64,000 nt of DNA from Rhodoferax lithotrophicus (GTDB lineage Bacteria > Pseudomonadota > Gammaproteobacteria > Burkholderiales > Burkholderiaceae_C): positions 3,369,989-3,433,988 of the forward strand of contig NZ_AP024238.1 of the NCBI RefSeq assembly GCF_019973615.1. Direction: 5' to 3'. The translations under genes and the position numbers were made by a program. Below are positions 1-7,385 of this stretch, piece after piece. Each line of letters starts with the position of its first letter. Within the stretch, counting starts at the first letter, position 1. Below the pieces are notes generated by a model that saw only the letters and a list, made by a program, of their open reading frames with translations, did no database searches and was not told the DNA's origin.

Positions 1-83
1 TATTAATTGCATAGCAAATAATCCATGCCATACCTGAACTATCAGGTCATATACTGCACAACTATTTGATAACGGAGCACCCC

Positions 84-890
84 ATGCCCATGAACCGTCG
101 TCTCGTGCTGACAGCTGTCACCCTGGCCAGCCTGCATTTCGCCATATCCCACGCCGCTGACCCGGCGCTGCCCGACCTGAAGGGCCGCAGCATCGTGGCC
201 GTGACTGAAAACGCCTACCTGCCGCTGAACTTCAAAGACCCCAAAACCGGGGCCAGCGTGGGCTGGGAGTACGACGTTTTCAACGAAATCGCCAAGCGGC
301 TGAACGCCAAGGTCGACTGGAAGCTGACCAGCTGGGACACCATGATCGAAGCCGTGCGCAAGGGCCAGTTTGACGTGGGCATGGACGGCATCACCATCAA
401 GGATGATCGCAAGAAACAGGTGGACTTCTCCGATGCTTACATGGTGTCCGAGCAGTTCATGATGGTGCGCGGCAACGAGAAGCGCTTCACCGATGCCAAG
501 AGCTTCAAGGGCAACGCCAAATTGCTGGTGGGTGCCCAAAGCGGTACCACCAATTTCTACACCGCCGTCTACGAAGTGCTGGACGGCAATGAGAAAAACC
601 CGCGCATCAAGCTGTACGACACCTTTGGCCTGTCGATGCAGGCGCTCAAGGCCGGTGACGTGGACACTGTGCTCAGTGATGGTGTGTCGGCGCAAGGCTA
701 TGTGAAAGCTTTTCCCGGTGTCTACAAGGTGGTTGGCCAACCGATGGGGCGCGAGGAATTTGGCTTCATCTTCAAACCCGGCTCGGACCTGGTCAAACCC
801 GTGAATGCCGCGCTCAAACAACTCAAGGCCGACGGCACCTTGAAGAAATTCGACCAGAAATGGTTTGTCGATTACAAGCTGAACCAATAA
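84..890 (+). CDS. Polar amino acid ABC transporter, periplasmic binding protein
   Basis: This is a solute-binding protein of the polar-amino-acid uptake (PAAT) family, bacterial SBP_3 fold, about 268 residues. A hydrophobic signal peptide ends near SHAAD. The mature protein shows the usual order: an early NAYLPLNF ligand strand, GWEYDVFNEIA, DVGMDGITI followed by the R-K-K-Q-V-D-F-S segment, and GAQSGTT at the second lobe. A TTG at 66 is also open, but GGAG at 74-77 fits the ATG at 84. The next gene is the cognate permease. No ATPase follows, so it probably shares one encoded elsewhere. The ligand cannot be read from sequence. Confidence 0.85.
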   Translation: MPMNRRLVLTAVTLASLHFAISHAADPALPDLKGRSIVAVTENAYLPLNFKDPKTGASVGWEYDVFNEIAKRLNAKVDWKLTSWDTMIEAVRKGQFDVGMDGITIKDDRKKQVDFSDAYMVSEQFMMVRGNEKRFTDAKSFKGNAKLLVGAQSGTTNFYTAVYEVLDGNEKNPRIKLYDTFGLSMQALKAGDVDTVLSDGVSAQGYVKAFPGVYKVVGQPMGREEFGFIFKPGSDLVKPVNAALKQLKADGTLKKFDQKWFVDYKLNQ

Positions 891-926
891 AGCGCACAGT
901 GTTCACTTGAAGCAAAGGTTGGCCCT

Positions 927-1739
927 GTGGCTTTGTTGATTGAGTCGGAGCCGCCAGAGCGGCCCTATTGGCTGCTGGCGCTGGCCTTGATCAGCGCCGC
1001 TTTTGTTTGGCTGGCCATTGCCGATGGGCGCTATGGTCTGATCTTCCAGACCCTGGCTGAAGGCCTGTGGACGACGGTGTACGTGGCGGTGATTGCCTAC
1101 GCGCTGGCGGCCAGTCTGGGGCTACTGCTGGCGCTGGCCTCCCGTGCACGCAACGTGTGGCTGAGTCAGGCGGCACGCTTCTACATCGAGGTGGTGCGCG
1201 GCCTGCCCGCGCTGGTCATCCTGCTCTACGTCACCTTTGTCGGTGCACCGGCGGCAGTCAATCTGTACCAATGGGCGTTGGAGGGCTGGATTGCCCAAGA
1301 CTGGCTGCCTGATGTGCAGCTGCGCGACGTGTCCAACACCACACGCGGCATCGTGGCGCTGGCCCTGGCCTACAGCGCTTTTCTGGCCGAGGTGTTTCGT
1401 GCCGGACTGCAAAGTGTGCAGCGTGAGCAGATTGAGGCAGCCCAGGCGCTGGGGCTGTCACGCTGGCTGACCTTCCGCCTGGTCGTGTGGCCGCAAGCGG
1501 TGCGCCGGGTGCTGCCGGTGCTGGGCAATGACTTCATCGCCATGGTGAAGGACTCATCCCTGGTGTCGGTGCTGGGCGTGAACGACATCACCCAGCTTGG
1601 CAAACTCTATGCCTCCAGCTCGTTCCTGACGGTGGAAACCTACAACGTGGTGGCCGTGCTGTACCTGATGCTCACCGTGACCCTGTCGCTGCTGCTGCGT
1701 CGACTGGAGCGGCATTTGCGGCGGCGCGGCGGGGTTTGA
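927..1739 (+). CDS. Polar amino acid ABC transporter permease
   Basis: This is an integral membrane permease of the His/Glu/Gln/Arg/opine family, 270 residues from a GTG start. It has about five hydrophobic segments and the conserved cytoplasmic EAA loop (EAAQALGLSRW...VVWPQAVRRVLPVLGNDF) that docks on an ATPase. It lies 36 bp after the binding-protein gene, so the two are very likely co-transcribed. The operon is incomplete, since neither an ATPase nor a second permease adjoins it. It may work as a homodimer, or with a partner encoded elsewhere. Confidence 0.85.
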   Translation: MALLIESEPPERPYWLLALALISAAFVWLAIADGRYGLIFQTLAEGLWTTVYVAVIAYALAASLGLLLALASRARNVWLSQAARFYIEVVRGLPALVILLYVTFVGAPAAVNLYQWALEGWIAQDWLPDVQLRDVSNTTRGIVALALAYSAFLAEVFRAGLQSVQREQIEAAQALGLSRWLTFRLVVWPQAVRRVLPVLGNDFIAMVKDSSLVSVLGVNDITQLGKLYASSSFLTVETYNVVAVLYLMLTVTLSLLLRRLERHLRRRGGV

Positions 1740-1760
1740 AGGCAGGCGGCGGCAGTGTGA

Positions 1761-1849
1761 CAGGTGCCCCGAATGTCGTCAAACACGGCTTTGGTAGCAG
1801 GCATGCCGTCAACCCCGACATCACTCAGAATTTTGACGGTGGACATCAT
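1761..1849 (-). pseudogene. Remnant of a carboxymuconolactone decarboxylase-family gene (5' end only)
   Basis: Reading leftwards from 1849 gives about 29 residues beginning MMSTVKIL and ending in AVFDDIRGT. The block ATKAVFDDIRGT resembles the first helix of AhpD/carboxymuconolactone-decarboxylase family proteins, which typically continue with an R-K-T-D-F-V-N-N-F-W segment. Similarity stops abruptly, and the frame then runs into the antisense of the upstream permease. A GGAAG lies just before the start codon. This looks like a gene truncated by a deletion. The assignment comes from one short motif. Confidence 0.4.
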
Positions 1850-2011
1850 GGTCTTCCATCAGACTCCCACAACGGCTAAGGATGAGGCATCAGGCTCAAG
1901 CCGCTTGTTTGCGCTTATGCGTTTTCCAAACATCCAAACTCGAAATCCTTCGTTGCCCCCGTGACCCGGTCTGCCTAGCATCAGAGCCCCTTATCGCAAG
2001 CGAAAAAGACT

Positions 2012-3406
2012 GTGGCCCAGCCCTACAACCCTCACTACGATCCCCTGACATCGGCAGACCTTGGCACCGGCAGTGACTACGCGCCCAGCTATTGGGTGGC
2101 CAGTGCAGGCACACCACCGCCCGATGATGGCCCCATCAGTGGCGATGTGGATGCTGATGTGGTGGTCATCGGCTCAGGATCCACCGGCATTTCTACCGCG
2201 CTGTATCTGGCACAGGAACATGGTGTGGCCCCTCTGGTGCTGGAGGCCAACCAGATCGCCTGGGGGTGCTCCAGCCGCAACGGTGGCCAAGGACAAAACG
2301 CCGCCGGGCGGCTGACTCGGTCGCAGTGGATTGACCGCTGGGGGCTGGACGTGGCCAAGCAGCTCGACAGCGAGGTGCGCGCTGGCTATGACAACTTCAC
2401 CCAGCTCACCCGCCGCATCGACTGTGATGCCACTCCCGGCGGCCACCTGTACCTGGCACATCGCCCGGAAAAGCTGGCCTATCTGCGCCAGGAGGCCACC
2501 GTGCGGCGCGAGGTCTTTGGCTATGCCCCGCGCCTGCTCAGTACCGAGGAGATTCGCGACAACTACTGTGATGAACGTGACTGTGCCGGTGGCATGCTGG
2601 AGTTGGAGGGCGTGGGCATTCACCCGCTCAAATTCACCTTCGACCTGATCACCCAGGCACGCGCCCTGGGCGTGAAAGTGCATACCGCAAGCCCGGTGCA
2701 GGGCTGGCAAACTGTCAACGGTATTCACCACCTGCGCACACCCGGCGGCACGGTGCGGGCCAAGCGGGTGGCGGTATGCACCGGTGGCTACACCGGGCAG
2801 CAACTCAACCCACTGCTGAAAAACAAGCTCATGCCGATCTTGTCCAACACCGTGGTGACACGGCCATTGACCGCTGCCGAATTGGAGGCCACCCAGTTCC
2901 GCTCCAAAACCTTTCTGACCGACACCCGCACCCTGCGCTTTTACTACCGGCTGCTGCCCGACAACCGACTGCAACTGGGCAGCCGCAGCGCCATCCACGG
3001 AGCTGATGCGCAACATCCCAAACACCTGAAGCTGTTGACCGATGCCATCGCTCGCAAATTCCCGCCGCTGGCAGGCATTCAGATTGACTACTCATGGTGG
3101 GGCTGGGTCGATGTCAGCCACGACATGATGCCGCGTATCACCCAACCTGATGCAGCGCAAAACGTCTGGTACGCCGTTGGCTACGGCGGCAACGGCGTGG
3201 CGTTTTCCACCTGGGCAGGCAAACGCCTGGCACAGCGTGTGGTGGGGCAGGACGGCGGGCAAGCGGTGTTCAGGCTGCCCATCTATGACTCGCCACTGCA
3301 AGCGCCCAACCTGTTTGGTGTGGTGCGCTCCCCCGCGCTGGCCCCGTTTCGCCGCCTGGGGCAGCGGATTTTGTACCAGTGGTATGGATGGCAGGATGAG
3401 AAGTGA
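2012..3406 (+). CDS. FAD-dependent oxidoreductase, DAO/PuuB-like amine or amino acid oxidase
   Basis: This 464-residue flavoprotein has a GTG start. The ADP-binding Rossmann motif lies near residues 49-60 (VVVIGSGSTGISTALYLA), followed by a D-amino-acid-oxidase/glycine-oxidase fold. SSRNGGQGQNAAGR at about residue 90 is typical of gamma-glutamylputrescine-oxidase-like enzymes that deaminate amines or N-substituted amino acids. The C-terminal YAVGYGGNGVAFSTWAGK motif binds FAD. It sits between two amino-acid-type binding-protein genes, which suggests catabolism of an imported amino compound. The substrate is unknown. Confidence 0.8.
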   Translation: MAQPYNPHYDPLTSADLGTGSDYAPSYWVASAGTPPPDDGPISGDVDADVVVIGSGSTGISTALYLAQEHGVAPLVLEANQIAWGCSSRNGGQGQNAAGRLTRSQWIDRWGLDVAKQLDSEVRAGYDNFTQLTRRIDCDATPGGHLYLAHRPEKLAYLRQEATVRREVFGYAPRLLSTEEIRDNYCDERDCAGGMLELEGVGIHPLKFTFDLITQARALGVKVHTASPVQGWQTVNGIHHLRTPGGTVRAKRVAVCTGGYTGQQLNPLLKNKLMPILSNTVVTRPLTAAELEATQFRSKTFLTDTRTLRFYYRLLPDNRLQLGSRSAIHGADAQHPKHLKLLTDAIARKFPPLAGIQIDYSWWGWVDVSHDMMPRITQPDAAQNVWYAVGYGGNGVAFSTWAGKRLAQRVVGQDGGQAVFRLPIYDSPLQAPNLFGVVRSPALAPFRRLGQRILYQWYGWQDEK

Positions 3407-3488
3407 GAACGCAACATCTTGCCCTTTGACCCGTCTCCACGTTCCCCGACCATCTCTGGTCTTTTTGTTAGTCACCTTGAAATCCCAT

Positions 3489-4535
3489 ATGAAAAATCAA
3501 CGCTTCAAACCTACATTCGGTGTCCTTGCCGCTATCGCCGCTCTGTGCTCACTTGGAGCAGCCCCTGCACAAGCAGGCAAAACACTGGACGGCATCAAAG
3601 CCCGTGGCCAAATCGCCTGTGGTGTCAGTACCGGTGTTAATGGCTTCTCAGCCGCTGACTCCAGCGGCAAATGGGTGGGCCTGGATGTCGATGTCTGCCG
3701 TGGGCTAGCCGCCGCAACCCTGGGTGATGCCGAGAAGGTGAAATACGTGCCATTAACCTCACAGCAACGTTTTACCGCCTTGCAATCAGGTGAAGTCGAT
3801 GTACTGGCCCGCAACACCACATTGACCCAATCCCGGGATGCCTCTCTGGGGCTCTTTGCCACCGTCACCAACTACTACGACGGCCAAGGCTTCATGGTGC
3901 CCGTCAAAAGCAAAATCAAAAATCCCAAACAGCTCAAGGGTCAAACCGTGTGTGTGCAATCCGGTACCACCACTGAAAAGAACCTGGCCGCCTTTTCCAA
4001 GTCCAATGGACTCAACCTCAAACCCATCGTATTTGAAAAATTTGAAGCCACCAATGCCGCCTATTTCGCCGGCCGCTGCCTAGCCTACACCACAGACGCA
4101 TCAGGTCTGGCATCCATCCGCAGCAAAGAAGCCAAAGACCCGAAAGACCACATCATCCTGCCCGATCTGATCTCCAAAGAACCTTTGGGCCCGATGGTGC
4201 GACGCGGCGATGACGACTGGTTCACCATCGTCAAATGGGTGATCTACGGCACGTTCGAGGCCGAAGAATACGGTGTGACACAAGCCAACGTGGATCAGCT
4301 CAAGGCCACCAGCACCGACCCGGTGGTGCAACGCTTGCTTGGCAGCGGCAGTGAAGATTCCGGCAAGGCACTCGGGCTGGACAAAGATTGGCTGGCCCGC
4401 GTCATCAAAGCCACCGGCAACTATGGCGAGAGCTTTGAGCGCAACCTAGGCAGCCAATCAGCGGTGAACTTGCCGCGCGGCCTGAACAAGCAGTGGAACC
4501 AGGGTGGTCTGATTTACGCCTATCCAGTTCGCTGA
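3489..4535 (+). CDS. AapJ-type general L-amino acid ABC transporter binding protein
   Basis: This 348-residue periplasmic binding protein has a clear signal peptide (cleavage near APAQA-GKTL). It is longer than PAAT binding proteins and matches the AapJ/BztA subfamily: IACGVSTGVNGFSAADSSGKWVGLDVDVCRG, then SGEVDVLARNTTLT, GQTVCVQSGTTTEKN and a C-terminal NLPRGLNKQWNQGGLIYAYPVR. The frame is open upstream to about 3150, but that part is antisense-like, and 3489 is the ATG that gives the signal peptide. No aapQMP genes follow, so this is an orphan. A strong inverted repeat lies just downstream. Confidence 0.88.
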   Translation: MKNQRFKPTFGVLAAIAALCSLGAAPAQAGKTLDGIKARGQIACGVSTGVNGFSAADSSGKWVGLDVDVCRGLAAATLGDAEKVKYVPLTSQQRFTALQSGEVDVLARNTTLTQSRDASLGLFATVTNYYDGQGFMVPVKSKIKNPKQLKGQTVCVQSGTTTEKNLAAFSKSNGLNLKPIVFEKFEATNAAYFAGRCLAYTTDASGLASIRSKEAKDPKDHIILPDLISKEPLGPMVRRGDDDWFTIVKWVIYGTFEAEEYGVTQANVDQLKATSTDPVVQRLLGSGSEDSGKALGLDKDWLARVIKATGNYGESFERNLGSQSAVNLPRGLNKQWNQGGLIYAYPVR

Positions 4536-4554
4536 ATTGACGCGACACGGACTC

Positions 4555-4587
4555 TTTCGCAGGCAGCGTGTCCAGCTGCCTGCGAAA
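4555..4587. terminator. Probable bidirectional terminator hairpin
   Basis: A perfect 12-bp inverted repeat, TTTCGCAGGCAG / CTGCCTGCGAAA (4555-4566 and 4576-4587), has a 9-nt loop. It lies between the convergent AapJ-type gene and the DUF2325 gene. There is no long U-tract, so its strength is uncertain. Confidence 0.65.
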
Positions 4588-4593
4588 CGATCA

Positions 4594-5892
4594 TCACAGC
4601 GCTGCGGCCACCTTATGACCCAGTGCACGCTCCAGGGCAGAGCGACCGGACATCTCAACAAACAGGCAGGGTTTTCCAGTGCGCTTGCAATGCTCTTTCA
4701 CGCGCCAGTAGGCATCATGGCTGATGCAACCTACCTGGCAAATGACCACATCAGCAGCCTGGAGCTGGCTAACCAAGCGGCTGGCCTTATTTTCTTCACC
4801 GCCATCGTGGTGCATGAAACTGGCTCCACGGTCTTCAATCACCTCTCGGTAAACCGGGATACTGGAGGTGCGACCTCCCACACACAACACCTGTCGTTCA
4901 TTCAGATCCAAGGCAGGGTTAAATAAGCCAGCCAACGAGGACTTGCCCTCATCTTCACTCACTGACTTGAGCACGGGCTTGTCGACCTCATGATTTTCAC
5001 GCTGCAATACCCGCATGAGCAGCTTTTCATTTTGCGCCTGCAAGCGCTGATTGTCTTCAAGCAATCGCTGGCGCGTGAGCACATCAGGCTCAAGACTCTT
5101 CAACTCCTGCAGCCGTGTTTGAGCCAAATCACGCTCGGTTTCGGCTCGGATGACGCTGGCACGCATCTTCACGCATTCAGCTTGCCATACCGCTACGGCT
5201 GTGGCATGTTCTACCGCCTGGGCTTGGATACGTTGTTGAACTGAAGCCAGCTCCTGAGCCAAGCGCTGTCTTTCAGCCAGTATTTCATTGCGCCAAGTGG
5301 CAGCAGTACGCACCGTCATGCTGGCGCGGTGTTCCAGCATGTGCACCTGACCCAACACGATATCCTCAAGGTCTGATGAACATCTAGGGTGTGACAGCAC
5401 AGCCCAAAACTCCCCAGCCCAGTCGGAGTCATCGCAAGAATCATCCCACCACCGCGCCAGGGCTTCAGTGGTTTTTAGGCGTTGAGACTGTTGGACAGAC
5501 AGTGCAAAACGGCTATCGAGTTCTCGTTGCACCAGTTCAGCCAAGGCGCAGCGGTTACGACACTCTTGCGACACCAAGCCGTGCAGGTCATATTCAGAAC
5601 AAGCGTCCACCTCCATACCAACCTTGCAGGCCAACTTTTGCACTTCGTAAAAGTGCAAACACACCCCTGTCACCAGACAAGCAGCGTTGCTGCTCAGTTC
5701 CCACAGTTTGCGACGACCCGATCCAGATCTGGTCTGTGGCTGAACATCTGACCTGGCTTCACGCGCCAGGGTCGGCCGCACCACACCCGGAACAAAGTCA
5801 CCCAGCAGCATCGGGGTGCAGTGGGTGTATGGGTTCAACAACGGGTGGGACTGCAACACCTGTTGCGCCCGAAAATTTGCTGCGCTGATCAT
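4594..5892 (-). CDS. DUF2325 domain protein with central coiled coil
   Basis: This 432-residue cytoplasmic protein starts behind AGGAGA. Residues 1-140 hold a poorly conserved region with several cysteines. Residues about 205-305 are rich in E, Q, R and L and predict a coiled coil. The C-terminal ~95 residues match DUF2325, with the strand CVGGRTSSIPVYREVIE, a following HHDGG, and ADVVICQVGCISHDAYWRVKEHC. DUF2325 resembles a small nucleotide-binding or receiver-like fold, but its function is not established. It is transcribed away from the AapJ-type gene and shares the intervening terminator. Confidence 0.75.
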   Translation of the reverse strand: MISAANFRAQQVLQSHPLLNPYTHCTPMLLGDFVPGVVRPTLAREARSDVQPQTRSGSGRRKLWELSSNAACLVTGVCLHFYEVQKLACKVGMEVDACSEYDLHGLVSQECRNRCALAELVQRELDSRFALSVQQSQRLKTTEALARWWDDSCDDSDWAGEFWAVLSHPRCSSDLEDIVLGQVHMLEHRASMTVRTAATWRNEILAERQRLAQELASVQQRIQAQAVEHATAVAVWQAECVKMRASVIRAETERDLAQTRLQELKSLEPDVLTRQRLLEDNQRLQAQNEKLLMRVLQRENHEVDKPVLKSVSEDEGKSSLAGLFNPALDLNERQVLCVGGRTSSIPVYREVIEDRGASFMHHDGGEENKASRLVSQLQAADVVICQVGCISHDAYWRVKEHCKRTGKPCLFVEMSGRSALERALGHKVAAAL

Positions 5893-5893
5893 C

Positions 5894-6103
5894 GCGTGTC
5901 TCCTGTGAGGATGGCAAGATGGGAGTGGCTAGGCTCAGGAGTTCATCGTAAAGATCAGCCACGTTCGCAGCAAGGAATGAAATCGCATAACCATATTCAC
6001 ACTGGCTCCGGTTCAGGATATGGCTCCCCAAGGCCCCGGCATCACTGAAAACCAGCCTACCTTGAAGGGCAAGGTTCTTGGCGTGCAAAGCGCCTTCGGC
6101 CAT
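5894..6103 (-). CDS. Possible small ORF upstream of the DUF2325 gene
   Basis: An open frame begins at an ATG at 6103 and runs leftwards into the start of the DUF2325 gene, with its stop near 5798. Its first ~70 residues (MAEGALHAKNLALQG..., ...YAISFLAANVADLYDELLSL) look amphipathic and protein-like, while the part overlapping the next gene does not. The ribosome-binding site is weak. It may be a small co-transcribed gene or a remnant. I recognise no family. Confidence 0.25.
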
Positions 6104-6120
6104 CCAAGCTACCTACTGAA

Positions 6121-7057
6121 TCAAACAGGCAAACCCATTAAAAGTGCCCCATCCTCCCGCACCAGATCCGCCGCCTTCTCGGCCAGCATCACCGCGGCCG
6201 CGTAGGTGTTGCCGGACACCAGCGTAGGCATGACGCAGCAGTCGACCACGCGCAGACCGGTGATGCCGTTGACGCGCAAGCGCGGGTCTACCACGGCCAG
6301 TACGTCGGCTTCCATGCGGCAGGTGCCTACCGGGTGGAAGATAGTGGCCCTATGGTTGCGGCAAAACTCCAACAGGTCGGCATCGCTGCTCAGCTCGGGG
6401 CCGGGCTTGACCTCGCGTTTCACAAACGGGCGCATGGCTGGGCTGGTAGCCATCGTGCGGGCGCATCGGATTGACTGCAATGCCATGGTGCTCCAGCAGG
6501 TCACGCGGGCCAATGCCGGAGAGTTACAACAATTGCGGCGACTGCACCGCGCCTACGGCCAGCAGCACCTCTGCCTTGCAACGAGCGGTTTTGATGACCC
6601 CGTGCTGGTGATAGCGCACGCCCACGGCGCGCTGGTTGTCAAACACAATACCGCTAGCCTGTGCCTGGGTTTCAACCACCAAGTTCAGACCTCCTAATCC
6701 GATGTAGACAATAGCCTGATTTTCAGAAATCAGCCATGGCACTTGTAGGAGAACCGGCAGCTGCGATTCGCGCCTACCGATGCTCCTACAACGCACGAAT
6801 AAGCGAACCTTTGTGCCAATCCAATATCCTCCCGGATCAGGAAGTCTGAAGTTGGCACGGTTTCAAAGCGCCAGTTGTAGGTGGCGCTCCACACGGTTTG
6901 GCCGTAGCCAATGGGCAAATGCAGCCACAGCGAACGGTCTGGCGGCCCTGCCTCCAGCAGCAGCACGCGCTTGGCTGCATCTTCGCGCAGGCGGCTGACC
7001 AGCACACAACCGCTGGAGCCTGCGCCAACGATGATGTAGTCAAATTCCGGAGGGCAT
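6121..7057 (-). pseudogene. Decayed GMC oxidoreductase gene
   Basis: Fragments in several frames match the intact GMC oxidoreductase at 11668-13308 at high identity. They are the N-terminal FAD motif (EFDYIIVGAGSSG..., 7040 leftward), the YNWRFETVP segment, the middle VVETQAQASGIVFDNQRAVGV segment, GIGPRDLLEHHGIAV, and the C-terminal KREVKPGPEL...HPVGTCRM...GNTYAAAVMLAEKAA. Defects visible are a frameshift at the start codon region, loss of about 130 residues after RFET with a REP-like element in the gap, an in-frame TAA just before LSGIGPR, and loss of about 150 residues after HGIAV. Clearly a paralogous copy in decay. Confidence 0.85.
6743..6791. repeat. REP-like inverted repeat inside the GMC pseudogene
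   Basis: TTGTAGGAG (6743-6751) and CTCCTACAA (6783-6791) are perfect inverted ends around a GC-rich imperfect palindrome. The form matches REP elements of the TGTAGGAGCGG...GCCGCGA type known from Pseudomonas and Xanthomonas. It occupies the site of a large internal deletion. A single arm of a similar element is at 13357-13382, just upstream of the intact GMC gene. Confidence 0.6.
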
Positions 7058-7385
7058 GGTGGTGGTCAGGTGAGGGATTTGTCAGCGCGCAAAGCTATTG
7101 TTTTTATAGCTGTTTATGCTTTATTCATATGCCCTAGACACCTAAAAAATGGTTGTTTCCAATGTTTTGAATACTCGTAAACGCTGTCCGCAATAGGCCT
7201 GTCGCGTCGTCAAATACATTCTTGAAATCAGTACATCACCCGCAGTCAGTGAATATATATCTTGCATATAGGCTGCAGACTTGCTCAGCAAGAGACTTAG
7301 GAAAAGAGTTCCACTTTTACTTACCTGGATCTGGAGCACCCCGCAATTTCGGGATGAACGTCAGATCGCAGGAAAACACGCGACC
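7058..7385. other. Intergenic region with a degenerate dispersed repeat
   Basis: There is no convincing gene here. Positions 7091-7142 carry a worn copy of the Comamonadaceae-type dispersed palindrome (AGCTATTGTTTTTATAGCTG then TTTATGCTTTATTCATATG). It lies in the same place and orientation relative to the GMC pseudogene as the copy at 13271-13330 does to the intact GMC gene, so the two flanks were duplicated together. The rest shows no clear promoter or hairpin. Confidence 0.5.
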
